This document shows positions 29,000 through 38,809 of a DNA stretch of 64,000 bases, in pieces; the first letter of the stretch is position 1, and each line of letters begins with the position of its first letter. A program made the translations under genes and the position numbers. The notes beneath the pieces were generated by a model, which saw only the letters and a program-made list of their open reading frames with translations, made no database searches and was not told where the DNA came from. The stretch comes from Pseudoalteromonas luteoviolacea (GTDB lineage: Bacteria; Pseudomonadota; Gammaproteobacteria; Enterobacterales; Alteromonadaceae), in assembly GCF_001696455.1 (NCBI RefSeq), contig NZ_MAUJ01000004.1, positions 248,001-312,000 on the forward strand, given 5' to 3'.

Positions 29000-31327
29000 A
29001 TGCTTGATTCTTCTTTTGGGTCCTGGGCTCGAATTCTTTCCAATTTGGTTCGTAAATACGGAGAACGTAAAGCCGGAGCGATCGCATACACGCTGGTGCT
29101 CATAGCTTCACTCGTTTTATCCTGTATGTTTTTTTACGTGGCATTAGGCTCGGTGAGCTTAGTGAATGTGCTGTCGGTCGTGGTATTTGCGGCACTGACA
29201 TCGCCTTTACTTATATCTGTTGCGGTTTTTGCAATTCGACAGTTGGAAAGCTCGAAAGAATATTTAGAATCCGCCACACAACAAGAAAAACTGTTAAACC
29301 AGACCCTAAAAGATAATATCAATCGCCTAAACAACGAAATTGACGAAAGAAAAATGGCGTTACATGCCAAGCATCGCGCGATTGCAGAGCTTCGCAATGA
29401 AATCACTGAGCGCCGAAAAGCAGAGCAGGAACTCGCTCAGCAGAGTATGCTTTTGCGATCTATAGTCGACTCCTCTCCTGATTTGTTCTACTACCGTGAT
29501 GAACATGGTGTGTTTGCTGGCTGTAACAAAAAGTTTGAGCAAGTAATCGGAATTGAGAGTGCTGGGTTAATAGGTAAGACGGCAGATGAAATTTTTGCAA
29601 AGCACCTAGTACCTAAAGTATTAGAGACAGATGAACAAGTTAGCGCAACACAACAAACCATTTCACTTGATGTTGAATACCCTGTGAGAGATGAGAATCG
29701 ATGGTTTGAAATGCGCAAGCTGCCCTTTATTAATAATGAAGGGGAATATATTGGTCTCTTGGCTTTTGGCCGTGATATTACCAGTCGTAAAGAGGCAGAG
29801 CAGGCGCTTGAAACAGCCTACAAGGACAAGGGGAAATTTATTGCCACCTTGAGTCACGAGCTGCGCACGCCACTTAATGGTATCGTGGGTCTCACTCGGA
29901 TGCTACTTGATACTGAGTTGACACAGCAGCAAAAAAGTTGGTGTAACACCGTTTTTTCAAGTGCCGAGACGCTAGGAAATATATTTAATGACATCATCGA
30001 TCTCGATAAAATTGATAGAGAGCAACTAGATATTGCTACAGATAGCATCAATGTGTCTGATTTTATCAATGATGTTGTTAACTTCTCAGACTTAATTGCC
30101 GGACAAAAAGGGCTGGAGTTTAAAATAAAACGTACAGGTGTATTGGACATTTATGCTTTATTAGACCCGACTAGACTACGCCAAGTTTTGTGGAACCTAA
30201 TTAATAACGCAGTGAAATTTACCCATAGAGGGAGTGTTACGTTAGAGTGCCGCCGTGAAAACAGAGAGAATGGGCCTTGGTTGACAATGAGTATCATAGA
30301 TACTGGGGTTGGGATCTCCGCCGAGCAGCAAGATAAAATCTTTGATATGTATTATAAAGCGCCTGATGCTGACGGTAATAACGCGATAGGTTCTGGTATT
30401 GGGCTTGCAGTTACTAAAGCACTCGTATTGGCTATGAAAGGCAGCATTGAAGTCAGCAGCGAAGCAGGCCAGGGCAGCCGGTTTGATGTGGAAATACCGC
30501 TGGAGTTGTGCAGCGCCCCGAATCAACAAAGTTATGCGGGACGTGGACTGTATATCTTATTAGTGGAAGATGTCCCTCTCAATGCGGAAATTGCAACTAA
30601 CTTGCTTGAACAACGAGGCCACGAAGTTATTTGGGCTGAAACCGGTGAAGATGCTCTGTCGTTAGTGCAAACGGAAGACGATTTAGATTTAATTTTATTG
30701 GATATGCAGCTGCCAGATCTCAATGGTGATGAAGTCGCCAGACAAATAAGAGATGACAGCCATTTTGATGGACTTCCGATCGTGGCATTGACAGCAAACG
30801 TGCGCAGTGCTGAGCAAGAGTTACAGGGTATTAGCATTCAGGGGGCACTAGCAAAACCAATCAACACAACCAAGTTAGATAAAATGTTGGCTGAGCTGTT
30901 TGGCATCGATAGTGCGAAAGAGGATGCTGACGCAGGTAAAAATGACACCATTGAAGTGCTAGAGGTTGAACGTAACCTGCTAGATATAGAAACGATTACT
31001 GACTTTGTTTCTTCAATGGGCGTGAGCACTTTCAAGCGGAGTTGTGAACTATTCGGCAAGCTCAATCCGACGTATTGTGATGAGCTGAAAGCTGCAAATA
31101 GTGCAGACGATGAACAAGAATATGGTTCGGTCGCGCACAAACTAAAAGGTGCCGCAGGCTCTGTGGGCCTAAAGTTAGTCCAACAACATGCTAAGGTAAT
31201 GGAAACTCAATCTGAAGAGTCAAATAAGGAAGAGCGTGAAATGTGGATTATTGAACTTGAAGAATTAATAAGAGAAGGGCAGGTTGCCCTTCACTCATTA
31301 ATTGCAAAACTCGCTGAAAACGCTTAG
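29000..31327 (+). CDS. arcB: Aerobic respiration control sensor kinase ArcB
   Basis: A 775-residue tripartite hybrid kinase. Order: two membrane helices (residues about 25-70), a coiled-coil linker, a PAS domain, HisKA with His286 (SHELRTPLNG), HATPase (GSGIGLAVTKAL), receiver Asp568 (ILLDMQLPD) and HPt His713 (AHKLKGAAGS). It resembles E. coli ArcB along its length. The first redox cysteine is kept (GCNKKF, Cys175), but the position of E. coli Cys241 is Trp235 (RWFEMRKLP). ATG 29000 is chosen over GTG 28988 because AAGGTG lies at ideal distance. It faces arcA tail to tail with 7 bases between. Confidence 0.93.
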   Translation: MLDSSFGSWARILSNLVRKYGERKAGAIAYTLVLIASLVLSCMFFYVALGSVSLVNVLSVVVFAALTSPLLISVAVFAIRQLESSKEYLESATQQEKLLNQTLKDNINRLNNEIDERKMALHAKHRAIAELRNEITERRKAEQELAQQSMLLRSIVDSSPDLFYYRDEHGVFAGCNKKFEQVIGIESAGLIGKTADEIFAKHLVPKVLETDEQVSATQQTISLDVEYPVRDENRWFEMRKLPFINNEGEYIGLLAFGRDITSRKEAEQALETAYKDKGKFIATLSHELRTPLNGIVGLTRMLLDTELTQQQKSWCNTVFSSAETLGNIFNDIIDLDKIDREQLDIATDSINVSDFINDVVNFSDLIAGQKGLEFKIKRTGVLDIYALLDPTRLRQVLWNLINNAVKFTHRGSVTLECRRENRENGPWLTMSIIDTGVGISAEQQDKIFDMYYKAPDADGNNAIGSGIGLAVTKALVLAMKGSIEVSSEAGQGSRFDVEIPLELCSAPNQQSYAGRGLYILLVEDVPLNAEIATNLLEQRGHEVIWAETGEDALSLVQTEDDLDLILLDMQLPDLNGDEVARQIRDDSHFDGLPIVALTANVRSAEQELQGISIQGALAKPINTTKLDKMLAELFGIDSAKEDADAGKNDTIEVLEVERNLLDIETITDFVSSMGVSTFKRSCELFGKLNPTYCDELKAANSADDEQEYGSVAHKLKGAAGSVGLKLVQQHAKVMETQSEESNKEEREMWIIELEELIREGQVALHSLIAKLAENA

Positions 31328-31334
31328 CGAAAGA

Positions 31335-32060
31335 TTACTGCTGAGTATTATCGATTTTGCCGATGAAACGATAGCCTTCACCATGAATCGTGCTGATAAG
31401 TTCTGGCGTGTTGCTGTCAGTTTCAAAATGCTTACGAATACGACGAATCGTAACATCTACAGTACGGTCGTTCGCACGCAACTCACGGCCAGTCATATGC
31501 TTGATCAGCTGCTCACGGCTAAAGATACGACCTGGAGAGTCTAGCATTAGACGTAGCGCTCTGTACTCACCTTTAGGTAGGCGTTTTGACTCACCAGTTG
31601 GAGATGTCAAGCAGCGGCTATTTTCGTCTAGCTCCCAACCGTTAAATGTGATCACACCATTACTATCAATAGTTGACTCTTCTGGTGTAGAGCCTGTACG
31701 TGAAATTAAGTTACGTACACGGATAGTTAGCTCACGAGGGTTAAATGGCTTTGTGACATAGTCATCGGCACCGATCTCTAAACCCAAAATTCTATCGACA
31801 TCGTTGTCACGACCCGTTAAGAAAATTAGGCCGACATTTTTTTTCTGGCGTAACTCACGAGCCAAAATTAAGCCGTTTCTACCTGGTAGGTTTATATCCA
31901 TGATTACACAGTTGACATCGTCATTTGCTGTCAATTTTTCATGCATATCATCGCCATCAATGGCTTCAATTACCTTGTGACCTTCGGCTTCAAATAAACT
32001 AACGAGGTTCAGTCGAGTTACGTCTTCATCCTCAACAATTAGAATGACTGGCGTTTGCAT
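31335..32060 (-). CDS. arcA: Aerobic respiration control response regulator ArcA
   Basis: A 241-residue OmpR-type regulator closely resembling E. coli ArcA: receiver with phospho-acceptor Asp in [48 protein letters not shown], then a winged helix with [20 protein letters not shown] and [12 protein letters not shown]. It represses or activates respiratory genes under low oxygen when phosphorylated by ArcB, encoded next door. The upstream region carries an ArcA-box-like site (32063-32072) and a 25-bp palindrome (32100-32124), consistent with autoregulation. Confidence 0.95.
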   Translation of the reverse strand: MQTPVILIVEDEDVTRLNLVSLFEAEGHKVIEAIDGDDMHEKLTANDDVNCVIMDINLPGRNGLILARELRQKKNVGLIFLTGRDNDVDRILGLEIGADDYVTKPFNPRELTIRVRNLISRTGSTPEESTIDSNGVITFNGWELDENSRCLTSPTGESKRLPKGEYRALRLMLDSPGRIFSREQLIKHMTGRELRANDRTVDVTIRRIRKHFETDSNTPELISTIHGEGYRFIGKIDNTQQ

Positions 32061-32062
32061 TA

Positions 32063-32072
32063 TTAATTAACC
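32063..32072 (-). promoter_or_regulatory. ArcA-box-like sequence in the arcA leader
   Basis: The minus strand reads GGTTAATTAA, matching the core of the published ArcA box (WGTTAATTAW) except for the first base. It lies 2 bases before the arcA start codon and overlaps the likely ribosome site (AAGG). Bound ArcA-P could block expression, but one half-site in AT-rich DNA is weak evidence. Confidence 0.35.
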
Positions 32073-32099
32073 TTTTCGGAATGTTTTATTTACAAAAAC

Positions 32100-32124
32100 T
32101 TCGGTGTTATATAATAAAACCGAA
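32100..32124. repeat. 25-bp interrupted palindrome upstream of arcA
   Basis: TTCGGT and ACCGAA flank a core TTAT-ATA-ATAA, giving 10 of 11 symmetric pairs. On the minus strand it contains a TATAAC/TATTAT-like -10 element, so it could be an operator overlapping the arcA promoter or a short leader hairpin. Confidence 0.45.
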
Positions 32125-32167
32125 TGTTAACGATTATAGGAGTATATTCAATTGTTAACAAGTAAAA

Positions 32168-32695
32168 TCAGTCAGGATAGAACTTAGAAACAGCGAGCAG
32201 TCGAGAGAGCACTTTGAAATTATGTTGCGCAACTTCTTGTCTGTTAATATATAACCGAATTTTACTCCCTTCTTGAACCAAGGAAGCAATCCCACCCCCT
32301 TCCAAAAATTCGATACTTTCACCTACAGTTACCATGTTTAAAGCAATTGTATCGGTCCAAGCAGATAGTATATCATCTTCCTTTGTTTCATCAATGTATG
32401 TGATATCGCAGCGCTTAGAAAGTTCCCTTAATGGGTCGGAAATATCGATTTTTGTTACCTCGATAGGCTTGCCTCGTATTTTTAACTTGTTATTTTTATT
32501 TAAAATTGCACCGGGTCCATGATTTAAATCATAAAAGCAAAATCGGATCGCTTTTTTATTTTTTTGTTCCGGAAAATCGATCAATTTTGCCATTTGATAT
32601 AAAAAAGCTGAGCGTATTTCATGGGTAGATTTTGCGTCAACTTTTAAACTACAAAAAATAAAAATAAATGCAGCTATTAGGTACATTATTTTCAT
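32168..32695 (-). CDS. YfiR-like periplasmic protein (DUF4154)
   Basis: A 175-residue protein with a signal peptide (hydrophobic residues about 4-20, ending CSLKVDA). It shows the YfiR/DUF4154 pattern: AFLYQMAKLIDFP, KAIRFCFYDLN, CDITYIDETKEDD, LNMVTVGESIEFLEGGGIAS and SKIRLYINRQEVAQHNFKVL. In Pseudomonas, YfiR inhibits the cyclase YfiN from the periplasm. Here its partner is more likely the histidine kinase encoded upstream, whose stop overlaps this start by one base (TAATG). Confidence 0.82.
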   Translation of the reverse strand: MKIMYLIAAFIFIFCSLKVDAKSTHEIRSAFLYQMAKLIDFPEQKNKKAIRFCFYDLNHGPGAILNKNNKLKIRGKPIEVTKIDISDPLRELSKRCDITYIDETKEDDILSAWTDTIALNMVTVGESIEFLEGGGIASLVQEGSKIRLYINRQEVAQHNFKVLSRLLAVSKFYPD

Positions 32696-34314
32696 TAAAT
32701 TACCCCTTTTAGAGGCAAAACTATAATAAACTTTGTTCCTGTTTTATTTTCTTCAGAAAGGGTTATTGATCCCCCGAGCGCTTGAGTAATTAAGTTGTAA
32801 ACTAAGTGCATACCCAATCCACTGCCGCCTTCACCTCTTTTCGTTGTTACAAACGGATCAAATATGCGCTTTTTAATGGCGGTTGATACGCCTACACCAT
32901 TATCCATATAAACAACTTCAAGGGATTGATTTCTCAGCTCGACGTTGACGGAAATTTGATTATCTTTTAAATCCATAAAGCCATGGATTAAGGAATTGGA
33001 TAAAAGCTGCTCAAAAACTTGCTGCAATAACCCCGCTTTGGTTCTAATTGTGAGTTGTTCAGAGCACGTTAACTGCCAAGTAACGTTTTTGAGATCCATT
33101 TCGGCACGCATGCTACTGACGATTGCACTAAAGAGCTTATTGATATTGACCTCAGAACTCACTTCGACATCTTGGCTTACTGCAACCTTCTTGAAGCTTG
33201 AGATTAATTCTGCGGCGCGATTTAGATTACGATATATCAGGTCAAGGTTCTCAATGCCGTCATGAATAAAGCGTTCAAGTTGCTTTGAGGTGAGTGTTTT
33301 TTGCTCAAATGCCGCGTTGATATCTGCTAACTTATCTCTGAGCAGAGTCGACCCCGTTACACCTAATCCAATAGGGGTATTTACTTCATGCGCAACCCCC
33401 GCAACCATCTGCCCCAAAGAAGCCATTTTTTCATTTTCGACAATTTGGTTTTGATATTGATGCATTCGCTCAAGCGTATTAAGTAGCTCTTGGTTGGCTT
33501 CCCTCAGTGCGATGGTACGTTGGTTTACTTTCTCTTCAAGATTTTGGTTGAGCTGTTTAATTTCCAGTTTATCGGCTTGGTGTCTAGCGAGCTGATTTTG
33601 GGTCCGTGCAAGCATGATATTGAGGTTATTAGCCAGCATATTCACTTCTTCAATATCACTTTTTGTCGCTCTTGCTGAGTAGTTGTGATTTTTAGAAACG
33701 TCTTGTAATAGCAGGGAGAGGGAATCAATTGGGTTAGCAATACGCTTTTGAATTGCACGTGCAACCAATAAGACGAGCAGCAATACAAACAGTGTGAGCG
33801 CGATGTCGACGAGTATTTTTTGATTAATGTATTGTGATAACCGTTCCAGCCCGCCGCGTACATAGACATAGCCTTCTACTTTGCCCTCGTATTCGACGGG
33901 AATAATGAGCTCAATGTAGTCAGCAGATATTTTAGGTACTTTGAGAGATTCTATCTCATTTACTTTTAGTGGTACTGGTGGCGTTTTGCTGGCGTTATAG
34001 CTAGTGAAAAAAACAGGTTTATTTGTGACGTCATCAATGGCGTAGATATGAATGTTTTTTACGAGATCGACTTTATTAAACGACTTAAGGCGTTTTTCTT
34101 CCGTTTTTCTATCATCAAAAATGAGCGTAATCTGAGCATTAAATGCAATGATCTCTGCGATCATTTCAAGCTTATTTACAATGAGCTTTTTTTGCTCTTT
34201 TACATCTAAATATGTAGAAATAGAGATGGAAAGAGAGAGCGACAGTGCTGTTACTAACATAACTGCACTGATTAGAACTTTTCTTATACTTGTTTTTGTT
34301 GCGTGTTTTCCCAT
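32695..34314 (-). CDS. Membrane sensor histidine kinase with HAMP domain
   Basis: A 539-residue kinase. Seen: membrane helix 1 (residues about 13-33), a periplasmic sensor of about 130 residues, helix 2 near residues 165-185, a HAMP domain (RIANPIDSLSLLLQDVS), a coiled coil to about residue 285, phospho-acceptor His near residue 308 (GVAHEVNTPIG), and HATPase boxes (VYMDNGVGVS, GEGGSGLGMHLVYNL). No response regulator is adjacent; ArcA is a poor partner since it has ArcB. The YfiR-like gene overlaps its stop codon, suggesting a periplasmic input protein and sensor pair. Ligand unknown. Confidence 0.88.
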   Translation of the reverse strand: MGKHATKTSIRKVLISAVMLVTALSLSLSISISTYLDVKEQKKLIVNKLEMIAEIIAFNAQITLIFDDRKTEEKRLKSFNKVDLVKNIHIYAIDDVTNKPVFFTSYNASKTPPVPLKVNEIESLKVPKISADYIELIIPVEYEGKVEGYVYVRGGLERLSQYINQKILVDIALTLFVLLLVLLVARAIQKRIANPIDSLSLLLQDVSKNHNYSARATKSDIEEVNMLANNLNIMLARTQNQLARHQADKLEIKQLNQNLEEKVNQRTIALREANQELLNTLERMHQYQNQIVENEKMASLGQMVAGVAHEVNTPIGLGVTGSTLLRDKLADINAAFEQKTLTSKQLERFIHDGIENLDLIYRNLNRAAELISSFKKVAVSQDVEVSSEVNINKLFSAIVSSMRAEMDLKNVTWQLTCSEQLTIRTKAGLLQQVFEQLLSNSLIHGFMDLKDNQISVNVELRNQSLEVVYMDNGVGVSTAIKKRIFDPFVTTKRGEGGSGLGMHLVYNLITQALGGSITLSEENKTGTKFIIVLPLKGVI

Positions 34315-34460
34315 TGTGAGCTCATAGTTGGACCTCTTAACAGCTAATCTTAGTTTAGCAGCTTAGTTAAGTAAGTTAACAAAAAAGCGGACAATAACGT
34401 AGAACAAGTTAACAGATTGATTCTTTAGTATTGCTTTAGTGCCTCTGTGAGCACATATTT

Positions 34461-35498
34461 TTATGTTTTGTCTGCGTGATATACGGCAAATTTTGTATTC
34501 TTAATGGTCGTGCTGTAGGTACCAAAGTATTGTTCAATAATGGGCGGATATTTTAAAAAGCTATTGGCGACGATTTGCAGACTCGCGCGCTTGTGCATTA
34601 TGTGTTTCGCATTTTTTATAAATGCTTCTGAGATGCTGTAGTCCGTGCTTAAGCCTGTATGAAAGGGTGGGTTACTTATTATTGCATCATACTTCTCTGT
34701 CACCTCAGATAAGCCGTTACTCAAGATATATGTGCCTTTGTGACCGTTTAATTTTAAGGTCTGCTCTGAGGCATATAATGCAAGTGCACTGACATCAAGA
34801 CAATGCATTGACAGGTTTGGTCGTTTATTGAGTATAAATGTTGCGATGATACCTGCACCGCAGCCAAAGTCTAAAGCTTGTCCGCGTTCTGGTAGGGTAA
34901 TATTATTAAGCAACAGCTCAGTGCCAACATCAAGCTTACCGTGGTTGAATACGCCGGGAACGCTTACTGCATCGAATTCTTGATCTGCTGCCTTTACCCG
35001 AAATTGCTGATGGTAGTGTGTAATATCAAACTGATGCTCTGGAGATAAGTTATTAAACTCATACAAGATACAATGCTTAGCACTATCTAGTTTGAAGCTC
35101 GCTTCAGCGTAAGACTTGAGTTGCTTTTCTACCGACTTTACACCACCTTTATTTTCGCCAACGACCAATAGCCGAGTATCGCTTGACGAGATAGCGCGAA
35201 TGTTTGATAGCATCATTTGCGCTTCAGGTTTTGATTTTGGATAGTAATATATAACCAAATCTAATTGCGCTAGTTCAGGTAAGCTGTGCCCTACAAAGCT
35301 AGACACTGAGTTTAGCTTCTGCGCGGCTTGATGAACGGCAAAATTGTAGCTAAAAGCATTTATATTTGCATTTGGGTTGAGTGTGGCCAATTGAGATAAA
35401 AAACCATCATCGCTGTGATTTATCACAAGGATATTCTTGCCTGTAAGTTCCTCTTCGTTACGGAGTAAAAGAAGGCTAGGGTTTGATAGTTTTTGCAT
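34461..35498 (-). CDS. rsmC: 16S rRNA (guanine1207-N2)-methyltransferase
   Basis: A 345-residue methyltransferase modifying G1207 of 16S rRNA in the 30S subunit. Family features: a degenerate N-terminal Rossmann half, then a catalytic half with FNHGKLDVGTELLLNNI, SAM motif DFGCGAGIIATF and the active-site SNPPFHTG. E. coli RsmC has a similar length (343). It is monocistronic, between the sensor kinase gene and trmB. Confidence 0.93.
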   Translation of the reverse strand: MQKLSNPSLLLLRNEEELTGKNILVINHSDDGFLSQLATLNPNANINAFSYNFAVHQAAQKLNSVSSFVGHSLPELAQLDLVIYYYPKSKPEAQMMLSNIRAISSSDTRLLVVGENKGGVKSVEKQLKSYAEASFKLDSAKHCILYEFNNLSPEHQFDITHYHQQFRVKAADQEFDAVSVPGVFNHGKLDVGTELLLNNITLPERGQALDFGCGAGIIATFILNKRPNLSMHCLDVSALALYASEQTLKLNGHKGTYILSNGLSEVTEKYDAIISNPPFHTGLSTDYSISEAFIKNAKHIMHKRASLQIVANSFLKYPPIIEQYFGTYSTTIKNTKFAVYHADKT

Positions 35499-35578
35499 AT
35501 TGGGTCTCGAAATTATGAACTGGCCTGAATAAGTACTTGATTTAAATATAGAGGGGGCTACGAGCCCCCAAAAGTAGG

Positions 35579-36337
35579 TTACGCGTTACGCTCAAACATA
35601 AGGTCCCATACACCGTGCCCCAGTCTATGACCTCTTTGTTCAAACTTCGTTAGTGGCCTGAAGTCAGGTCTTGGCACGTAGTCACTTGTTTGCGACTGGT
35701 TCGTGTAACCTTCAGCTTGCTGCATTACTTCTAGCATATGTTCTGCGTAGTTTTCCCAGTCAGTTGCCATATGGAACACGCCACTGACTTTTAGCTTAGC
35801 GCGAATTTTTTGCGCAAACTCCGGCTGCACAATACGGCGTTTGTGATGACGTTTTTTGTGCCAAGGATCAGGGAAAAACAGCTGTAATTTACTCAAACTA
35901 CCGTCTGCAATACAATCTGCTAACACCTCAACAGCATCGTGTTCGAATACTCTAAGGTTTGTGATGCCTTGTTCATCAGCTTCCATTAGGCAGGCACCGA
36001 CACCCGGCCGGTGAACTTCGATACCAATAAAATTTTGTTGAGGGTTGTTCTTGGCCATTTCAACCAGTGATTTGCCCATGCCGAAGCCAATTTCTACAAC
36101 TACATCATTGTCGTTGCCGAACACTTCACTGAAGTTGAGTAAGCCTTGGCTATGTTCAAGTCCAAGTGTCGGCCAACACTTTTCTAGTGCTGCTGCTTGG
36201 CCCTTAGTTAGGCGACCTTCACGTTTTACAAAGCTGCGCACTTTACGGATATATTTACCTTCTTGCTCAGCCTGCTCTAGGGCTTGTTTACTCGATTCGT
36301 TCATAGTCATCATCTGCGGTGTAAAAATTGGGCGCAT
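35579..36337 (-). CDS. trmB: tRNA (guanine46-N7)-methyltransferase
   Basis: A 252-residue SAM enzyme that methylates G46 in the tRNA variable loop. Seen: [20 protein letters not shown]-binding [31 protein letters not shown], the catalytic [15 protein letters not shown] and [15 protein letters not shown]. An AGGG ribosome site precedes the ATG. It is divergent from mutY, as in E. coli (trmB/mutY/yggX). Confidence 0.95.
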   Translation of the reverse strand: MRPIFTPQMMTMNESSKQALEQAEQEGKYIRKVRSFVKREGRLTKGQAAALEKCWPTLGLEHSQGLLNFSEVFGNDNDVVVEIGFGMGKSLVEMAKNNPQQNFIGIEVHRPGVGACLMEADEQGITNLRVFEHDAVEVLADCIADGSLSKLQLFFPDPWHKKRHHKRRIVQPEFAQKIRAKLKVSGVFHMATDWENYAEHMLEVMQQAEGYTNQSQTSDYVPRPDFRPLTKFEQRGHRLGHGVWDLMFERNA

Positions 36338-36424
36338 ATTATCCCTGTTCGCGCGGATAAGTACAAGAGCTTGACGTTTTTAAAAAGCTTCTTACACTGG
36401 CGGCTGGAAGCAAGAAGATTGAGT

Positions 36425-37489
36425 ATGAAGATGTCCGTTGACCGTCAAGATGCAAATTGGTTTGCAACGCAAGTTGTAGATTGGTACCACGTTCATGGCA
36501 GAAAAACACTGCCGTGGCAAATAGACAAAACGCCATACAAAGTATGGGTTTCTGAAGTGATGCTTCAGCAAACACAAGTGGTGACTGTAATCCCTTATTT
36601 TGAGCGCTTTATGTCGCGATTTCCCACCGTTATTGACTTAGCCAATGCTGAGGAAGATGAGGTACTTCACCACTGGACAGGCCTTGGTTATTATGCGCGG
36701 GCGAGAAACCTGCACAAAGCGGCAAAGCTAATTCGTGATAAGTACGCAGGGGCGTTTCCTGAAACTTTTGAAGAAGTGGTAGATCTGCCTGGGGTTGGGC
36801 GTTCAACAGCTGGCGCAATTTTGTCGTTAGCACTTGGGCAGCATCATGCAATATTAGATGGCAATGTTAAGCGTGTCTTAGCGCGATTTTTCATGGTTGA
36901 AGGCTGGTATGGGGTTAAAAAAGTCGAAAACCATTTGTGGGAGCTAACCAACGCGGTGACTCCTTCTGGTAACGTGCGTGAGTTTAATCAGGCGATGATG
37001 GATTTAGGCGCCAGCCTTTGCTCGAGATCGAAGTTTCAATGTGAACCCTGTCCGTTAGTGAAAAAATGTCTTGCTCACAAAAATAACCTTGTGAAGTCAT
37101 TCCCTAATCCAAAACCTAAAAAAGAAAAGCCAAAGAAAAGTGCGTATCACTTAATGATCAAAGCTAACAATAAAGTGCTTATGGAAAAGCGCCCAAGCAG
37201 CGGCATTTGGGGCGGGTTGTTTGGCTTTTTTGAGTTTACAGCGTTGGCTGAGTTAGAAGCATTTTTAGTACAGCAAGGGTTATCCACTAAAACCCGAACG
37301 TTAGAGTCATTTGTTCATATCTTTACGCACTTTGAATTAACCATTCATCCAGTTTGCTTGGATTTGGCCGAAGTTCCTGATTGTGTACATGACAATCAAC
37401 TACTTTGGTATGACATTAATCAGCCACCCGAAGTTGGATTAGCTGCACCAACGAAAAAGTTAGTTAAAGTATTAAGAGCGATAGGGTAA
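36425..37489 (+). CDS. mutY: Adenine DNA glycosylase MutY
   Basis: A 354-residue base-excision repair enzyme removing adenine mispaired with 8-oxoguanine. Seen: [20 protein letters not shown] and the catalytic-glutamate helix EVMLQQTQV, the helix-hairpin-helix [12 protein letters not shown], an iron-sulfur cluster loop ([17 protein letters not shown]), and a C-terminal MutT-like domain. The ATG at 36425 is chosen; ATG 36431 is also possible. Longer upstream starts would run into the trmB promoter region. yggX follows. Confidence 0.95.
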   Translation: MKMSVDRQDANWFATQVVDWYHVHGRKTLPWQIDKTPYKVWVSEVMLQQTQVVTVIPYFERFMSRFPTVIDLANAEEDEVLHHWTGLGYYARARNLHKAAKLIRDKYAGAFPETFEEVVDLPGVGRSTAGAILSLALGQHHAILDGNVKRVLARFFMVEGWYGVKKVENHLWELTNAVTPSGNVREFNQAMMDLGASLCSRSKFQCEPCPLVKKCLAHKNNLVKSFPNPKPKKEKPKKSAYHLMIKANNKVLMEKRPSSGIWGGLFGFFEFTALAELEAFLVQQGLSTKTRTLESFVHIFTHFELTIHPVCLDLAEVPDCVHDNQLLWYDINQPPEVGLAAPTKKLVKVLRAIG

Positions 37490-37526
37490 ACTTGTCCTAA
37501 TAAACAGACAGAATATAGGTGAAAAA

Positions 37527-37799
37527 ATGGCACGTACAGTTTTTTGTCAGAAGTTAAACAAAGAAGCGCCAGGATTGGACTTTCAGCTTTACCCTGGTGA
37601 AGTGGGTGAGCGCATATTCAATAATATTTCCAAAGAAGCTTGGCAGCAGTGGCAGCATAAGCAAACAATGCTCATTAATGAAAAGCACTTAAACATGATG
37701 GACCCAGATCATAGGCAGCTGCTTGAAGAGCAGATGGTCGGCTTCTTATTTGAAAATAAAGAAGTTGAAATTGAAGGCTACAGACCGCCTGAGAAATAA
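37527..37799 (+). CDS. yggX: Fe(II)-trafficking / oxidative damage protection protein YggX
   Basis: A 90-residue protein that protects iron-sulfur clusters from oxidation. Seen: the family start [18 protein letters not shown] with the conserved cysteine, [20 protein letters not shown] and the C-terminal [16 protein letters not shown]. It lies 37 bases after mutY, itself an Fe-S enzyme, with an AGGTG ribosome site and a strong terminator right after the stop. Confidence 0.95.
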   Translation: MARTVFCQKLNKEAPGLDFQLYPGEVGERIFNNISKEAWQQWQHKQTMLINEKHLNMMDPDHRQLLEEQMVGFLFENKEVEIEGYRPPEK

Positions 37800-37800
37800 A

Positions 37801-37824
37801 AAAAGCTGCCTCGGCAGCTTTTTT
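37801..37824. terminator. Bidirectional intrinsic terminator
   Basis: Stem GCTGCC-TC-GGCAGC flanked by A-rich sequence on the left and T6 on the right, between convergent yggX and ispB. It serves both strands. Confidence 0.9.
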
Positions 37825-37834
37825 CATGTATTTA

Positions 37835-38809
37835 TTAATACTCTCTGTCCACAGATAGTTTAGCTAGGGCAATAAGCGCGGTTTTAAATTCTGATTCCGC
37901 GAGGCATTCTAGCTGAGCGATTGCTTTTTCCGACTCTCGCTGTGCTTTTTCCATGGTTTGCTTCAGTGCTTGAGTTTCCTCAAGCGTTGCTAATATGTCG
38001 GCTAAATCATCAATCCCATTGCCTGATTCAATGGCCGCTCTGATCTGGTTCACTTGCTGTTCTGTACCAGATTGCATTGCGTAAATTAGCGGGAGTGTTG
38101 GTTTTCCTTCAGCCAAGTCGTCACCAATATTTTTACCTAGTAACTCAGCATTGGCGCTGTAATCAAGCACATCATCAACTAACTGAAATGCAGTTCCTAA
38201 ATGCATTCCGTATAGCTTTAAGGCTTCTTTGATATGCTCTGGTTGATTGGAAACAACAGCAGGAAGTAATGTAGCTGCCTCAAACAATTTTGCTGTTTTA
38301 CTGTATATCACCTGCATATAGCTTTTTTCTGTGGTGTCAGGGTCATTACAATTCATCAATTGCAGCACTTCACCTTCAGCGATGATATTTGTTGCATCCG
38401 CCAATATTTGCATGACCTCCATATTGTTGAGGCCAACCATAAGTTGAAATGAGCGGGTGTATATAAAGTCACCAACTAGCACGCTTGCAGCGTTGCCAAA
38501 CTCGGCATTCGCTGTGGGTTCTCCACGTCTTAGGTTAGATTCATCGACGACATCGTCGTGTAACAAAGTTGCCGTATGGATAAACTCAATGATGGTTGCT
38601 AGGGTAATGTGCTTATTTTGGTGCTCTGCTTCTAACGCTTTTGCAGCAAGTAAAGTTAACATTGGTCGGACACGCTTTCCGCCACTATTAACTATGTAAA
38701 GACCCAATTGGTTTACTAATGCAACATCAGATTGCATTTGCTCAAAAATAAGTTGATTCACAGAGAGCATATCCTGCTCAATCAATGATTGGATAGCCTT
38801 AATATCCAT
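37835..38809 (-). CDS. ispB: Octaprenyl diphosphate synthase
   Basis: A 324-residue trans-prenyltransferase making the C40 side chain of ubiquinone. Seen: GGKRVRPML, the first aspartate-rich motif LLHDDVVDE, GNAASVLVGDFIYTRSFQ, the second motif in FQLVDDVLDYSA, and GDDLAEGKPTLPLIYAM. The ATG at 38809 is chosen to match family N-termini; an in-frame ATG 17 codons upstream adds an unrelated basic extension. It is divergent from rplU-rpmA, as in E. coli. Confidence 0.95.
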   Translation of the reverse strand: MDIKAIQSLIEQDMLSVNQLIFEQMQSDVALVNQLGLYIVNSGGKRVRPMLTLLAAKALEAEHQNKHITLATIIEFIHTATLLHDDVVDESNLRRGEPTANAEFGNAASVLVGDFIYTRSFQLMVGLNNMEVMQILADATNIIAEGEVLQLMNCNDPDTTEKSYMQVIYSKTAKLFEAATLLPAVVSNQPEHIKEALKLYGMHLGTAFQLVDDVLDYSANAELLGKNIGDDLAEGKPTLPLIYAMQSGTEQQVNQIRAAIESGNGIDDLADILATLEETQALKQTMEKAQRESEKAIAQLECLAESEFKTALIALAKLSVDREY

